From contig CAIMCU010000214.1 in NCBI GenBank assembly GCA_903839585.1, positions 1 to 12,800 of the forward strand: DNA of 12,800 nucleotides, in the 5' to 3' direction. Positions 1 through 6,513 of this stretch are shown here, piece after piece. A model generated the notes under the pieces. It did not search any database and was not told where the DNA came from. It worked only from the letters and a program-made list of their open reading frames with translations. Source of the DNA: an uncultured Actinomycetes bacterium (GTDB taxonomy: Bacteria > Actinomycetota > Actinomycetes > Nanopelagicales > Nanopelagicaceae). Within the stretch, counting starts at the first letter, position 1; every line of letters begins with the position of its first letter. The translations under genes and the position numbers were made by a program.

Positions 1-165
1 GCACGCTCATCCGCGAGCGTCTGCACAGCGATCTCCAGCAGCTCGTCATCGACCGGGCGCTGAAGTCCTGCCTTCTCGTCTGCGGCCTGCTGCTTTGCGA
101 GCGCGGCCTGCACATCTTCAGGCGACATCTCCGGCGACGGCGACGCCTCGATCTTCCAGTTCTTC
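1..165 (-). CDS. GC-rich foreign-looking segment, interior of an unidentified minus-strand gene (partial at both ends)
   Basis: The first 150 bases are about 67% GC, against roughly 45% in the rest of the window. Read on the minus strand, one frame is open from base 197 to the left edge. It gives a protein-like, acidic, Ala/Glu/Gln-rich helical stretch (for example KIEASPSPEMSPEDVQ and later RPVDDELLEIAVQTLADE) with mostly G or C in third codon positions. The plus-strand reading of the same bases is Arg/Cys/Leu-rich and looks like antisense translation. No start codon sits at the 5' end of the good-looking reading; the first ATG (126-128) lies inside it, so the gene seems cut where it meets the MFS gene. 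I do not recognise the family. The composition suggests a different source genome, either by misassembly or by recombination. Confidence 0.4.
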
Positions 166-185
166 TCAAAGAAAAGGGAAGCTCG

Positions 186-782
186 ATGATTCGAGATCTA
201 AAAGAGGGATGGGTTGAGTTCACATCTCGATCATGGGTAGTCGCGATGGTAATCGCATTCGCCGCCATTAATTTAGGGTTTGAAGCGCTTCTACAAGTTC
301 TGGGACCGTTGAACTACAACGCTACAAGTAACGGGCCAAAGTTTTGGTCTTATAACCTCGCTGCTTTAACGGTAGGCATGTTTCTAGGAAGTGTAATCTC
401 GCTCAAGGTTAAGTTTAAAAGACCTTTGTTTATTGCAATGATCTTTATCTCCCTCTCCGCCATCTGGGATTTTTCTCTTGCATTTCAAGCTCCATTAATC
501 CTCTCCTTGTTTTGTGCCATGCTCTCTGGGATTGCTGTCGACATCTTCATGGTTATCTGGAATACCTCGCTTCAGAGCCACGTCCCCGAAGCCGCCTACT
601 CGCGCGTTGTTGCCTACGATGCTTTAGGCTCATATGGAATCGCTCCCATTGGGGTCGCCATAGCAGGACCGATGGCCCACTACTTCGGCGTGAGTACGAT
701 GATTCTGATGACTGGCTGTATTACTTTGACGGCCGCAGCTCTTTCACTCTTCGTTAAATCGGTGCGAGAACTAAGAAATTAG
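186..782 (+). CDS. MFS transporter, C-terminal half only (5' truncated at a compositional joint)
   Basis: The 198 residues match the second half of an MFS exporter of the MFS_3/EntS-like type. An amphipathic loop (MIRDLKEGWVEFTSRSWV) that normally follows TM6 is followed by about six hydrophobic segments near residues 17-40, 54-73, 80-100, 102-126, 145-167 and 168-190. The stretch SHVPEAAYSRVVAYDALGSY before the last two helices is characteristic of this family. Such proteins are usually about 400 residues, so the N-terminal half is missing. The frame stays open to base 3 with no stop, but the translation stops looking like a transporter upstream of about base 165. The ATG at 186 is therefore probably an internal methionine. 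No Shine-Dalgarno sequence precedes it. Substrate cannot be predicted. If the joint is real this is a broken gene; if it is an assembly error the native gene is probably intact. Confidence 0.75.
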   Translation: MIRDLKEGWVEFTSRSWVVAMVIAFAAINLGFEALLQVLGPLNYNATSNGPKFWSYNLAALTVGMFLGSVISLKVKFKRPLFIAMIFISLSAIWDFSLAFQAPLILSLFCAMLSGIAVDIFMVIWNTSLQSHVPEAAYSRVVAYDALGSYGIAPIGVAIAGPMAHYFGVSTMILMTGCITLTAAALSLFVKSVRELRN

Positions 783-894
783 CTCTATCTGCGGTTGACT
801 TGCAACAACGAACTCCTCGTGAGAAGTATCTGAGAAACTTTGTTACTTTTCCTTCCTACATCCTTACCTCCTCTAGATTGAATGCGAGAAACTC
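783..894. other. Intergenic region upstream of metY
   Basis: This 112-base gap separates the MFS gene from metY. It has no convincing terminator hairpin after the MFS stop and no recognisable SAM-riboswitch fold. A TTGACT at 795-800 resembles a -35 box but has no -10 at proper spacing. A TAGATT at 874-879 is listed separately as a possible -10. Confidence 0.5.
874..879 (+). promoter_or_regulatory. Possible -10 element of metY
   Basis: TAGATT fits the TANNNT pattern of actinobacterial -10 boxes and ends 15 bases before the metY ATG, which would give a leader of only about 9 bases. No clear -35 is seen. Tentative. Confidence 0.25.
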
Positions 895-2214
895 ATGTCA
901 GATGCAACTAACTGGTCTTTCGAGACTTTGCAGATCCATGCAGGTCAGAGCCCTGATCCGACCACTGGTGCGCGCGCGCTCCCGCTTTATCAAACAACTG
1001 CATATCAGTTCCGAGATACAAAGCATGCGGCGGATCTCTTTGGTCTAGCTGAGTTAGGCAATATCTATACACGAATCATGAACCCAACTCAGGATGCAGT
1101 TGAACAGAGAATTGCAGCGCTCGAAGGTGGAGTGGCAGCGCTTCTACTTTCATCTGGTTCAGCAGCGACTGCGTTTGCAGTGATGAACGTTGCAGAAGCC
1201 GGGGATCACATCGTTTCTAGTCCTAGCCTTTACGGTGGAACTTATAACCTGTTCCATTACACGCTTCCAAAGTTTGGTATCGAGGTTACATTCGTTGATA
1301 ACCCTGAAGATCCAGAGTCATGGCGTAAAGCGACACGTGAAAACACAAAGGCGTTCTTCGGCGAGACGATTGCTAACCCTAAGAATGAACTTCTAGATAT
1401 CGCCGCAGTAGCAAAGGTTGCACATGAGGTAGGAGTGCCACTTATTGTGGATAACACAGTTGCTACTCCATTTATTATCAAGCCAATCGAACACGGTGCA
1501 GATGTAGTTATTCACTCTGCAACCAAGTTCTTATCTGGTCACGGCAATGCAGTAGTTGGTGCGATTGTAGATTCAGGAAAGTTTGATTACGCCAAGTATC
1601 CAGCCAGGTTTAAGAGCTTCAATGAGCCAGACCCTAGCTACCACGGTTTGGTTTTTGCTCAAGCTCTCGGCGTAGGTTCAGCATTCGGTGCAAACCTTGC
1701 TTACATCTTTAAGATTCGCCTACAACTTCTTCGAGACATCGGAGCGGCTGTTTCACCATTTAACGCGTGGTTACTTGCACAAGGTCTTGAGACTCTTAGC
1801 CTTCGTATGGAACGCCATATTCAAAACACTAAAGAGGTTGCAACCTGGCTTGAGAAGCATCCAGATGTTGAAAAGGTGAACTACGCATCCTTGCCATCTT
1901 CAAAGTACAACGCACTTGCTAAGAAGTACGCACCTGCTGGATCAGGTTCAGTGCTCTCCTTCGAGCTAAAAGGTGGCATTGAAGCAGGCAAGAAGTTCGT
2001 TGAGTCTCTTAAACTATTTAGCCATGTGGCCAATATTGGCGATGTTCGTTCATTGGTTATTCACCCAGCAACTACTACGCACTCACAGCTCAGCGCTGAT
2101 GAGCAGTTGGCGGCAGGTGTTACTCCTGGACTCGTACGCTTGAGCCTAGGCCTTGAAAATATCGCTGACATCAAGTCGGATCTAGAGGTTGGATTTAAAG
2201 CTGCGAAAGGTTAA
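895..2214 (+). CDS. metY: O-acetylhomoserine sulfhydrylase (O-acetylhomoserine aminocarboxypropyltransferase)
   Basis: A cytosolic PLP enzyme of the Cys/Met metabolism family that makes homocysteine from O-acetylhomoserine and sulfide, the direct sulfhydrylation route to methionine. The 439 residues are full length for MetY and longer than cystathionine gamma-synthase (about 380-400). Visible motifs: YTRIMNPT (58-65, phosphate contacts from the partner subunit), SSGSAA (86-91), SLYGGT with the ring-stacking Tyr113, VDNT with Asp186 that contacts the PLP nitrogen, SATKFLSGHG with PLP-lysine Lys211, and LVRLS with Arg415 near the substrate carboxylate. The long insertion after the lysine and the HPATTTHSQL stretch (390-399) favour the sulfhydrylase over the lyases. 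The start gives the family N-terminus; there is only a weak purine stretch upstream. The PAQR-like gene follows after 29 bases. An O-succinylhomoserine-using relative is possible but less likely. Confidence 0.93.
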   Translation: MSDATNWSFETLQIHAGQSPDPTTGARALPLYQTTAYQFRDTKHAADLFGLAELGNIYTRIMNPTQDAVEQRIAALEGGVAALLLSSGSAATAFAVMNVAEAGDHIVSSPSLYGGTYNLFHYTLPKFGIEVTFVDNPEDPESWRKATRENTKAFFGETIANPKNELLDIAAVAKVAHEVGVPLIVDNTVATPFIIKPIEHGADVVIHSATKFLSGHGNAVVGAIVDSGKFDYAKYPARFKSFNEPDPSYHGLVFAQALGVGSAFGANLAYIFKIRLQLLRDIGAAVSPFNAWLLAQGLETLSLRMERHIQNTKEVATWLEKHPDVEKVNYASLPSSKYNALAKKYAPAGSGSVLSFELKGGIEAGKKFVESLKLFSHVANIGDVRSLVIHPATTTHSQLSADEQLAAGVTPGLVRLSLGLENIADIKSDLEVGFKAAKG

Positions 2215-2231
2215 TCAGGCTCATTAAGGCG

Positions 2232-2237
2232 TAGAGT
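2232..2237 (+). promoter_or_regulatory. Possible -10 element giving a leaderless hemolysin III transcript
   Basis: TAGAGT (TANNNT) is followed by exactly six bases and then the ATG at 2244, so transcription could begin on the start codon. No Shine-Dalgarno sequence is present and no clear -35 is seen. Confidence 0.4.
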
Positions 2238-2243
2238 TCTTAC

Positions 2244-2903
2244 ATGAGCGAGGTTGTAAAGACGAGCGAGGCGATAGCACCGCCCAAGTTACGTGGGTGG
2301 TTTCACTTAGGGGCAACGCCTCTTGTGATTATCGCTTCGCTTGTCTTATTTATTCTCAGCCGTGACTCCTTTAAGTTTGCTGTAGCCCTTTACTCAATTA
2401 CGGCAATCACTCTCTTTAGCGTCTCTGCTATTTATCACCGTGTCCCATGGTCACCTGCCAAGAAGAAGATTTGGCGCCGTTGGGATCATGCAAATATCAA
2501 TCTATTAATCGCCGGTTCCTACACACCCTTTGCCGTCTCACTCCTTGAGGGGCGCGATCGCACTGTTCTCTTATCGGTTGTTTGGACAGGGGCGCTTATC
2601 GGAGTTGCGGTGCGAGTCTTTTGGATTGGAGCCCCACGTTGGCTCTACGTTGCTAACTACCTCGTGCTTGGATGGGTTGCGGTGATTTACACACCTCAGC
2701 TTTATAGGGAGGGTGGGCTGTGGGTCTTACTTCCTATTATTTTCGGTGGTCTTTTGTACTCGGTTGGCGCCATTTTTTACGCACTAAAGCGCCCCGGTAG
2801 AAACGCTAAGTACTTCGGCTTTCATGAGCTCTTCCATATCTTCGTGCTCGCTGCGTGGATCTCCCAGTACCTGGCCGTCTCAATCGCCATCTACCGGAAC
2901 TAG
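2244..2903 (+). CDS. Hemolysin III family (PAQR-type) integral membrane protein
   Basis: The 219 residues have the seven-helix plan and length of the HlyIII/YqfA branch of the PAQR superfamily. The putative metal-site residues are all present: Ser61 and His65 in SAIYH, Asp81 in RRWDHANI, and His194 and His198 in FHELFHIF near the C-terminus. PAQR relatives bind zinc through this Ser/His/Asp/His/His set and some act as lipid hydrolases such as ceramidases. In bacteria the family is tied to membrane-lipid homeostasis, and the haemolysin name is mostly historical. A short N-terminal tail (1-20) precedes the first helix. The start lies 29 bases after metY and lacks a Shine-Dalgarno sequence. The actual reaction in this organism cannot be told from the sequence. 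Confidence 0.88.
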   Translation: MSEVVKTSEAIAPPKLRGWFHLGATPLVIIASLVLFILSRDSFKFAVALYSITAITLFSVSAIYHRVPWSPAKKKIWRRWDHANINLLIAGSYTPFAVSLLEGRDRTVLLSVVWTGALIGVAVRVFWIGAPRWLYVANYLVLGWVAVIYTPQLYREGGLWVLLPIIFGGLLYSVGAIFYALKRPGRNAKYFGFHELFHIFVLAAWISQYLAVSIAIYRN

Positions 2904-2916
2904 GCACCATGGCTAT

Positions 2917-2936
2917 GGGTGATTCCACGCTCACCC
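2917..2936 (+). terminator. Weak hairpin downstream of the hemolysin III gene
   Basis: GGGTGA (2917-2922) can pair with TCACCC (2931-2936) around an 8-base loop, 13 bases after the stop codon. Only a short T run (2945-2948) follows, 8 bases later, so intrinsic termination would be weak. It may partly separate this gene from the coiled-coil gene. Confidence 0.25.
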
Positions 2937-2968
2937 TCTCCAGCTTTTGGTCATATCCATCTTTGCCC

Positions 2969-2974
2969 TAATCT
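2969..2974 (+). promoter_or_regulatory. Possible -10 element giving a leaderless coiled-coil transcript
   Basis: TAATCT is followed by six bases and then the ATG at 2981. TTGGTC at 2947-2952 could be a -35 at 16-base spacing. If used, the transcript would begin on the second of two in-frame ATGs (2975 and 2981), which decides the start. Confidence 0.45.
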
Positions 2975-2980
2975 ATGACC

Positions 2981-3778
2981 ATGAGCGAGAAGAATTCATT
3001 TAAGAGCTGGGTTGGCTTTAAAGAGGCTGAGAGCGCGGCTCCAAGTTCAGTTGACCGCATCCGTGAACTTGAATCACAGTTAGCAGATCTTCGTTCCCGT
3101 CGTGACGTTACATCACTTAGCCGTGAAGAGTTTGAAATTTTGGCGACAGAGACTGCGATGTCAATGATTAAGTCTGCGCAAGCGCGCGAATCCAAAGCGA
3201 TGAACTCTGCTGAGCGACTCATCAAAGAGGCAGCAAGTAGCGCTAAAGATGCTGTTGAGTCAGCAGAGAATAAGGCTCGCACAATTCTCTCGGGTGCTGA
3301 GTCCCGCGGCCGTCGGTACATCACTACCGCTGAAGCTGAAGCGGCAGAGATAACACGCGATGCTAACCGAGAAGCACAATCAATCTTTGAAGAAAAACGT
3401 CGCGAGGCAGCTCTTATTGCACAAGCTGCTCGTCGCGAAGGTGAAAAAATCATCGCTACAGCTACCAATGAGGTCGGAAACTACCGTCAATGGCTTACGG
3501 GAGTGGTTTCAGAGGCTGAGCGTCTTTACAGAGTACAAACGCAGTCACTTGATGCTGCAGAGAACGCGATTGCTCAGAGCCGTTCGCGTTTGGACTCTGC
3601 ATTCGAGCGCCTAGCGGATCTCCAGAAGAGCGTCGTAGACAATCTCAACTCAGATAACACAATCATTAGTACTGGTCCCAAGCAGGTTTCAAGCCAGCGC
3701 ACAAAGCCGGCGCTTGAAGGACCTCGATCCTCTTCTAAGAAGAAAACAGCTAAAAAAGCTTCAGCTAAACGCCGTTAA
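2981..3778 (+). CDS. Coiled-coil protein with a basic Lys/Ala-rich tail, DivIVA-like in character
   Basis: A 265-residue soluble protein, almost wholly helical. It has a short head with KSWVGF (8-13), then a first coiled coil near 24-42, then a very long Ala/Glu/Arg/Lys helix (about 48-220) rich in AEAEA and REAxxI patterns typical of DivIVA/Wag31-like scaffolds. A disordered linker and a basic tail, SSKKKTAKKASAKRR, end the protein. No signal peptide or membrane helix is seen. The classical DivIVA N-terminal lipid-binding domain is not recognisable, so I do not call it DivIVA. An ATG also lies at 2975, but the -10-like element fits 2981 and neither start has a Shine-Dalgarno sequence. The acyltransferase gene starts four bases after the stop, which points to joint expression and perhaps a scaffolding role at the envelope. 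The tail composition could bind nucleic acid or acidic lipid; this is inference. Confidence 0.7.
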   Translation: MSEKNSFKSWVGFKEAESAAPSSVDRIRELESQLADLRSRRDVTSLSREEFEILATETAMSMIKSAQARESKAMNSAERLIKEAASSAKDAVESAENKARTILSGAESRGRRYITTAEAEAAEITRDANREAQSIFEEKRREAALIAQAARREGEKIIATATNEVGNYRQWLTGVVSEAERLYRVQTQSLDAAENAIAQSRSRLDSAFERLADLQKSVVDNLNSDNTIISTGPKQVSSQRTKPALEGPRSSSKKKTAKKASAKRR

Positions 3779-3782
3779 TTAA

Positions 3783-5531
3783 ATGGCAACACAGCGCGGA
3801 ATTCAGTACATCCCTGCAGTCGATGGATTGCGTGCTGTTGCTGTCATCGCGGTTATTCTCTATCACTTAGGTTTTAACTGGATACCGGGTGGATTTTTAG
3901 GTGTTGATCTCTTCTTTGTGATCTCAGGTTACGTAATCACCCGATTGATTTTGGATTCAATTCAGCGAAGCGGTGGATTAGATTTGCGAGCATTTTATCT
4001 TGCGCGCATTCGACGACTTCTTCCACCTTTAGTGTTTATGGTTTTCTCCACACTTATCTTTGTCAGCTTGTGGGCTCCAGATACCATTAAACGATTTCTT
4101 ACAGACACACCTTTCGCTCTCTTTGGCGGAATGAACTGGTGGCTAGTGTTTCGAAACCAAGATTACTTCGAAGCGATAGGTCGCCCTCCACTTCTTCAAC
4201 ATACTTGGTCTCTTGCTGTGGAAGCACAGTTCTATCTGGTTTGGCCCCTCATCCTTCTCCTTGTTTTAAAGCGCTTTGGAAAGAAGAAGATCCCTGGAGC
4301 TGCCCTCCTTATCGCTCTTACCTCGGGTTTAGTTCTACTCTTTGTTTCATACGAGTTAGATTCATCAAGCTCATCTAAGGTTAGCCACGTCTACTTCGGA
4401 ACCGATACACACAGCATCGGATTATTCCTTGGAGCGGCTTTAGCGGTTAGTTGGATACCGCAGAACTTCCATCAGCAAGTCTCTAAAAAGGCCCAGAACT
4501 TTATTGATGGAATTGGAGTTTTTGGCTTCATCGGAATCATTGCATGTTTCCTTTTGATAGATGAATCAAAACCTGCTCTCTATCGCTTAGCCTTCCCACT
4601 TGCTGGATTATTCGGAGCTGCGATCCTTTGTTCAATCGTTCATCCCGCTTCACGTTTTGCACCAATTCTTCGTAACAAAGTTCTCCTATGGATTGGAGAG
4701 CGTTCATACGCAATCTATCTATGGCACTGGGTTATCTTTCAAATCACTCGCCCATCAGTGGATTTAGAGGGCCAATCGTGGGCTCTCTACACTCTTAGAT
4801 TCTTGATCGTCTTAGCTCTTGCAGATATTTCGCTCAGAGTTGTTGAGCTTCCGATCAGAAGTGGAGCGGTTTCCTACTGGTTTAAGGGAATGAAGTATCG
4901 AACTGTAAGAGTTCGTCGTCGCCAACAGATTTTGGTGGCAATCGCATCAGCAGTAGTCATCATTACCTCAGTTACAACCTCTACCTATGCAATTTCGCAG
5001 GACAATAAAGAGGCGCAAGCATTAAAGGACTCACTTACCGTTACAGAAACAGAGCCTGTAATCACCGATGCTTCTAACCCTGGACTATGGGTGACTGGGG
5101 ACTCCGTAATTCTTGGTATCCGCCATGAACTCGGTGCGCGATCCCCTATTGGGCTGATTAATGCAAGAGTTGGCAGACAAGCTGGTGAACTTAAAGAGGT
5201 AATTGCAAAGGATTTATCTACCATGAATAAATCCACGATAGTTTTCAACTTAGGTAATAACAATGCGCTAACACGCACTGATGTTGAAGAGATTTTTGAG
5301 TTAATCAAGGATCAGCCAAAGATTATTGTTGTAAATACAGCGGTGCCAAGGCCTTGGAAGGATCCAAACAACGCATTGATTAAGGAGATTGCTGGTAAGT
5401 ACTGGCAGGTGAGTTTAGTTGATTGGGCTGTGATATCAGATGGACATCCTGAATACTTTGCTCCTGATGGTGTTCACCTTGTCGCAACCGGTGTTACCGC
5501 ATACGTAAATGAGATTGAAAAAGTACTTTAA
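3783..5531 (+). CDS. Membrane O-acyltransferase (acyltransferase 3 family, OafA-like) with C-terminal SGNH domain
   Basis: A 582-residue two-domain protein. Residues about 8-355 are the multi-helix acyltransferase-3 domain, with the family signature VDGLRAVAVIAVILYH (Asp14, Arg17 and putative catalytic His28), LFFVISGYVIT (43-53) and the HTWSLAVEAQFYLVWP stretch (140-155). A final helix (about 383-403) leads to an exported SGNH-like domain (about 430-582) with GDS (439-441), GNNN (491-494) and DGVH (562-565), supplying the Ser, Asn and Asp/His of that fold. Such fusions, as in OafA and peptidoglycan O-acetyltransferases, pass acyl groups from cytoplasmic acyl-CoA to extracytoplasmic glycans. 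The acceptor (surface polysaccharide, peptidoglycan or glycolipid) cannot be told. The gene starts four bases after the coiled-coil gene and ends at a strong hairpin. Confidence 0.9.
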   Translation: MATQRGIQYIPAVDGLRAVAVIAVILYHLGFNWIPGGFLGVDLFFVISGYVITRLILDSIQRSGGLDLRAFYLARIRRLLPPLVFMVFSTLIFVSLWAPDTIKRFLTDTPFALFGGMNWWLVFRNQDYFEAIGRPPLLQHTWSLAVEAQFYLVWPLILLLVLKRFGKKKIPGAALLIALTSGLVLLFVSYELDSSSSSKVSHVYFGTDTHSIGLFLGAALAVSWIPQNFHQQVSKKAQNFIDGIGVFGFIGIIACFLLIDESKPALYRLAFPLAGLFGAAILCSIVHPASRFAPILRNKVLLWIGERSYAIYLWHWVIFQITRPSVDLEGQSWALYTLRFLIVLALADISLRVVELPIRSGAVSYWFKGMKYRTVRVRRRQQILVAIASAVVIITSVTTSTYAISQDNKEAQALKDSLTVTETEPVITDASNPGLWVTGDSVILGIRHELGARSPIGLINARVGRQAGELKEVIAKDLSTMNKSTIVFNLGNNNALTRTDVEEIFELIKDQPKIIVVNTAVPRPWKDPNNALIKEIAGKYWQVSLVDWAVISDGHPEYFAPDGVHLVATGVTAYVNEIEKVL

Positions 5532-5539
5532 GTAGAAAT

Positions 5540-5572
5540 AAAAAATCCCGCCTTTTAAGGGCGGGATTTTTT
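5540..5572. terminator. Bidirectional intrinsic terminator between convergent genes
   Basis: A perfect 13-base inverted repeat, AAAAAATCCCGCC (5540-5552) with GGCGGGATTTTTT (5560-5572), around a 7-base loop. The GC core is flanked by an A tract on one side and a T tract on the other, so it makes a stem plus U run on either strand. It sits 8 bases after the acyltransferase stop and 10 bases after the stop of the convergent gene. Confidence 0.95.
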
Positions 5573-5582
5573 ACTCAAATAC

Positions 5583-6458
5583 TTACTCCCACTGACCTGC
5601 GAATCCGAAGATCTTTGCTGATGCAATCTGACCATCAGAGTAAACAGATGAAACACGGAAAGCTGTTTCTCCATCCTCTGAGCTCTTAGTGAATGCCTGA
5701 ATTAATGTTCCAGCAGGAAGCTGTGCGACCTCGCTCCACTCGCCACGGTTTGAACGGGTCTCAACCTTGTATCCAGTTAACCCATCTACTGATGCAGGGG
5801 CTTTCCAGGTGATGTTAAGAACAGAACGATCAGCGTTTCCCCAGTTTCCGATGAAGCGTCCTGGTGCTTCAACTGTTGCGACTGGTTCTGAAGATGATGA
5901 CTCTGATGCTGATGGCTCAGCACTTGGTGACTCTGATTCAGTTGCAGACATTGTTGGAGCTGGTGCTGCTGAGTCATCGCTGTCTTTTCCGCCGGAAAGA
6001 ACTAGAGCGGCAAGAAGTACGATGGCAACGAGCACTGCAAATACAACCTTTGGTGAAGTTCCTTGCTTTGGCTTGGCAGATGGCTTCTCGGTTGAACGCG
6101 CCGCGGCAGCTGTTGTGCGATTAGCTGCTGGAGTCGTTGACACGTTTACGCGATCGCGTGAACCAGATGTTGGTACTGGAGGAACTACAAACTTTGATGT
6201 AGAGGTCGAACGCTTAGCTGACTTCTTTACAGCACGCTTTGCTGTCTTTTTAGCTGCACTCTTCTTAACTGTGCGCTTTGCCGTTGACTTCTTAGCCGTT
6301 GACTTCTTAGCCGTTGACTTCTTAGCAACCTTCTTAGCTGCACTCTTCTTGACTGTGCGCTTTGCAGTTGACTTCTTAGCTGCACTCTTCTTAACGGTGC
6401 GCTTAGCGGTTGACTTCTTGGCAACCTTCTTAGCTGCTGACTTCTTCTTAACTGCCAC
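5583..6458 (-). CDS. Single-pass membrane protein: histone-H1-like Lys/Ala repeat, TM helix, FN3-like domain
   Basis: The start is the GTG at 6456-6458, which has a perfect AAGGAG five bases upstream; an upstream in-frame ATG (6497) has no such support. The 291 residues fall into four parts. Residues 3-83 are a low-complexity basic repeat built from KKSAAKK, KKSTAKR and KRTVKK units, like the tails of linker histone and mycobacterial HupB. Residues 84-135 are a Ser/Thr/Pro linker. Residues 137-156 (KVVFAVLVAIVLLAALVLSG) are one membrane helix. After an acidic Ser/Glu/Pro linker (158-198), residues about 200-289 resemble a fibronectin type III domain (ITWKAPASVDGLTGYKVETR, then FRVSSVYSDGQ). 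The positive N-terminus implies N-in, C-out topology. A plausible role is tying nucleoid DNA, RNA or another polyanion to the membrane; this is inference, and I know no named family with this order. It is the last gene of the leftward set. Confidence 0.85.
   Translation of the reverse strand: MAVKKKSAAKKVAKKSTAKRTVKKSAAKKSTAKRTVKKSAAKKVAKKSTAKKSTAKKSTAKRTVKKSAAKKTAKRAVKKSAKRSTSTSKFVVPPVPTSGSRDRVNVSTTPAANRTTAAAARSTEKPSAKPKQGTSPKVVFAVLVAIVLLAALVLSGGKDSDDSAAPAPTMSATESESPSAEPSASESSSSEPVATVEAPGRFIGNWGNADRSVLNITWKAPASVDGLTGYKVETRSNRGEWSEVAQLPAGTLIQAFTKSSEDGETAFRVSSVYSDGQIASAKIFGFAGQWE
6210..6452 (-). repeat. Degenerate tandem repeat encoding the Lys/Ala/Ser/Thr tract
   Basis: About 81 codons made of imperfect 15-base units and their multiples, read on the minus strand as K-K-S-A-A or K-K-S-T-A type blocks with Arg variants. 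The core at 6280-6324 is three exact copies of the 15-base unit GCCGTTGACTTCTTA (plus-strand sense), a likely site of length change by slippage. Confidence 0.9.
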
Positions 6459-6463
6459 GTTGA

Positions 6464-6469
6464 CTCCTT
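6464..6469 (-). promoter_or_regulatory. Strong Shine-Dalgarno site fixing a GTG start
   Basis: AAGGAG on the minus strand, five bases before the GTG at 6456-6458. It is the best ribosome binding site in the window and sets the start of the repeat/FN3 protein 13 codons inside the longer open frame. Confidence 0.85.
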
Positions 6470-6513
6470 GGATAGCTCTTTGCGTAAACCGACGCACTCG
6501 GACAGGGATAAGT

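Noticed and set aside
795..800. TTGACT as a -35 box for metY
   Set aside because: No acceptable -10 lies 16-19 bases downstream. The only -10-like element (874-879) is far too distant.
783..894. SAM riboswitch upstream of metY
   Set aside because: No conserved SAM-riboswitch core or multi-stem pairing could be found in the 112 bases, and there is no downstream expression platform.
2244..2903. A true haemolysin or virulence factor
   Set aside because: The family name is historical. The visible residues point to a PAQR-type metal-binding membrane protein, and nothing nearby suggests a toxin.
2968..3468. Minus-strand open frame of 166 codons opposite the coiled-coil gene
   Set aside because: Ser/Ala/Arg-rich antisense reading of a low-complexity helical gene, without support for a start or a family.
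6210..6452. CRISPR array
   Set aside because: The repeats are short, directly adjacent without unique spacers, and in frame with a coding sequence.
6481..6496. Small inverted repeat TGCGT/ACGCA upstream of the repeat/FN3 gene as an operator or terminator after rdgB
   Set aside because: Only five base pairs with a six-base loop and no T run; not distinguishable from chance.
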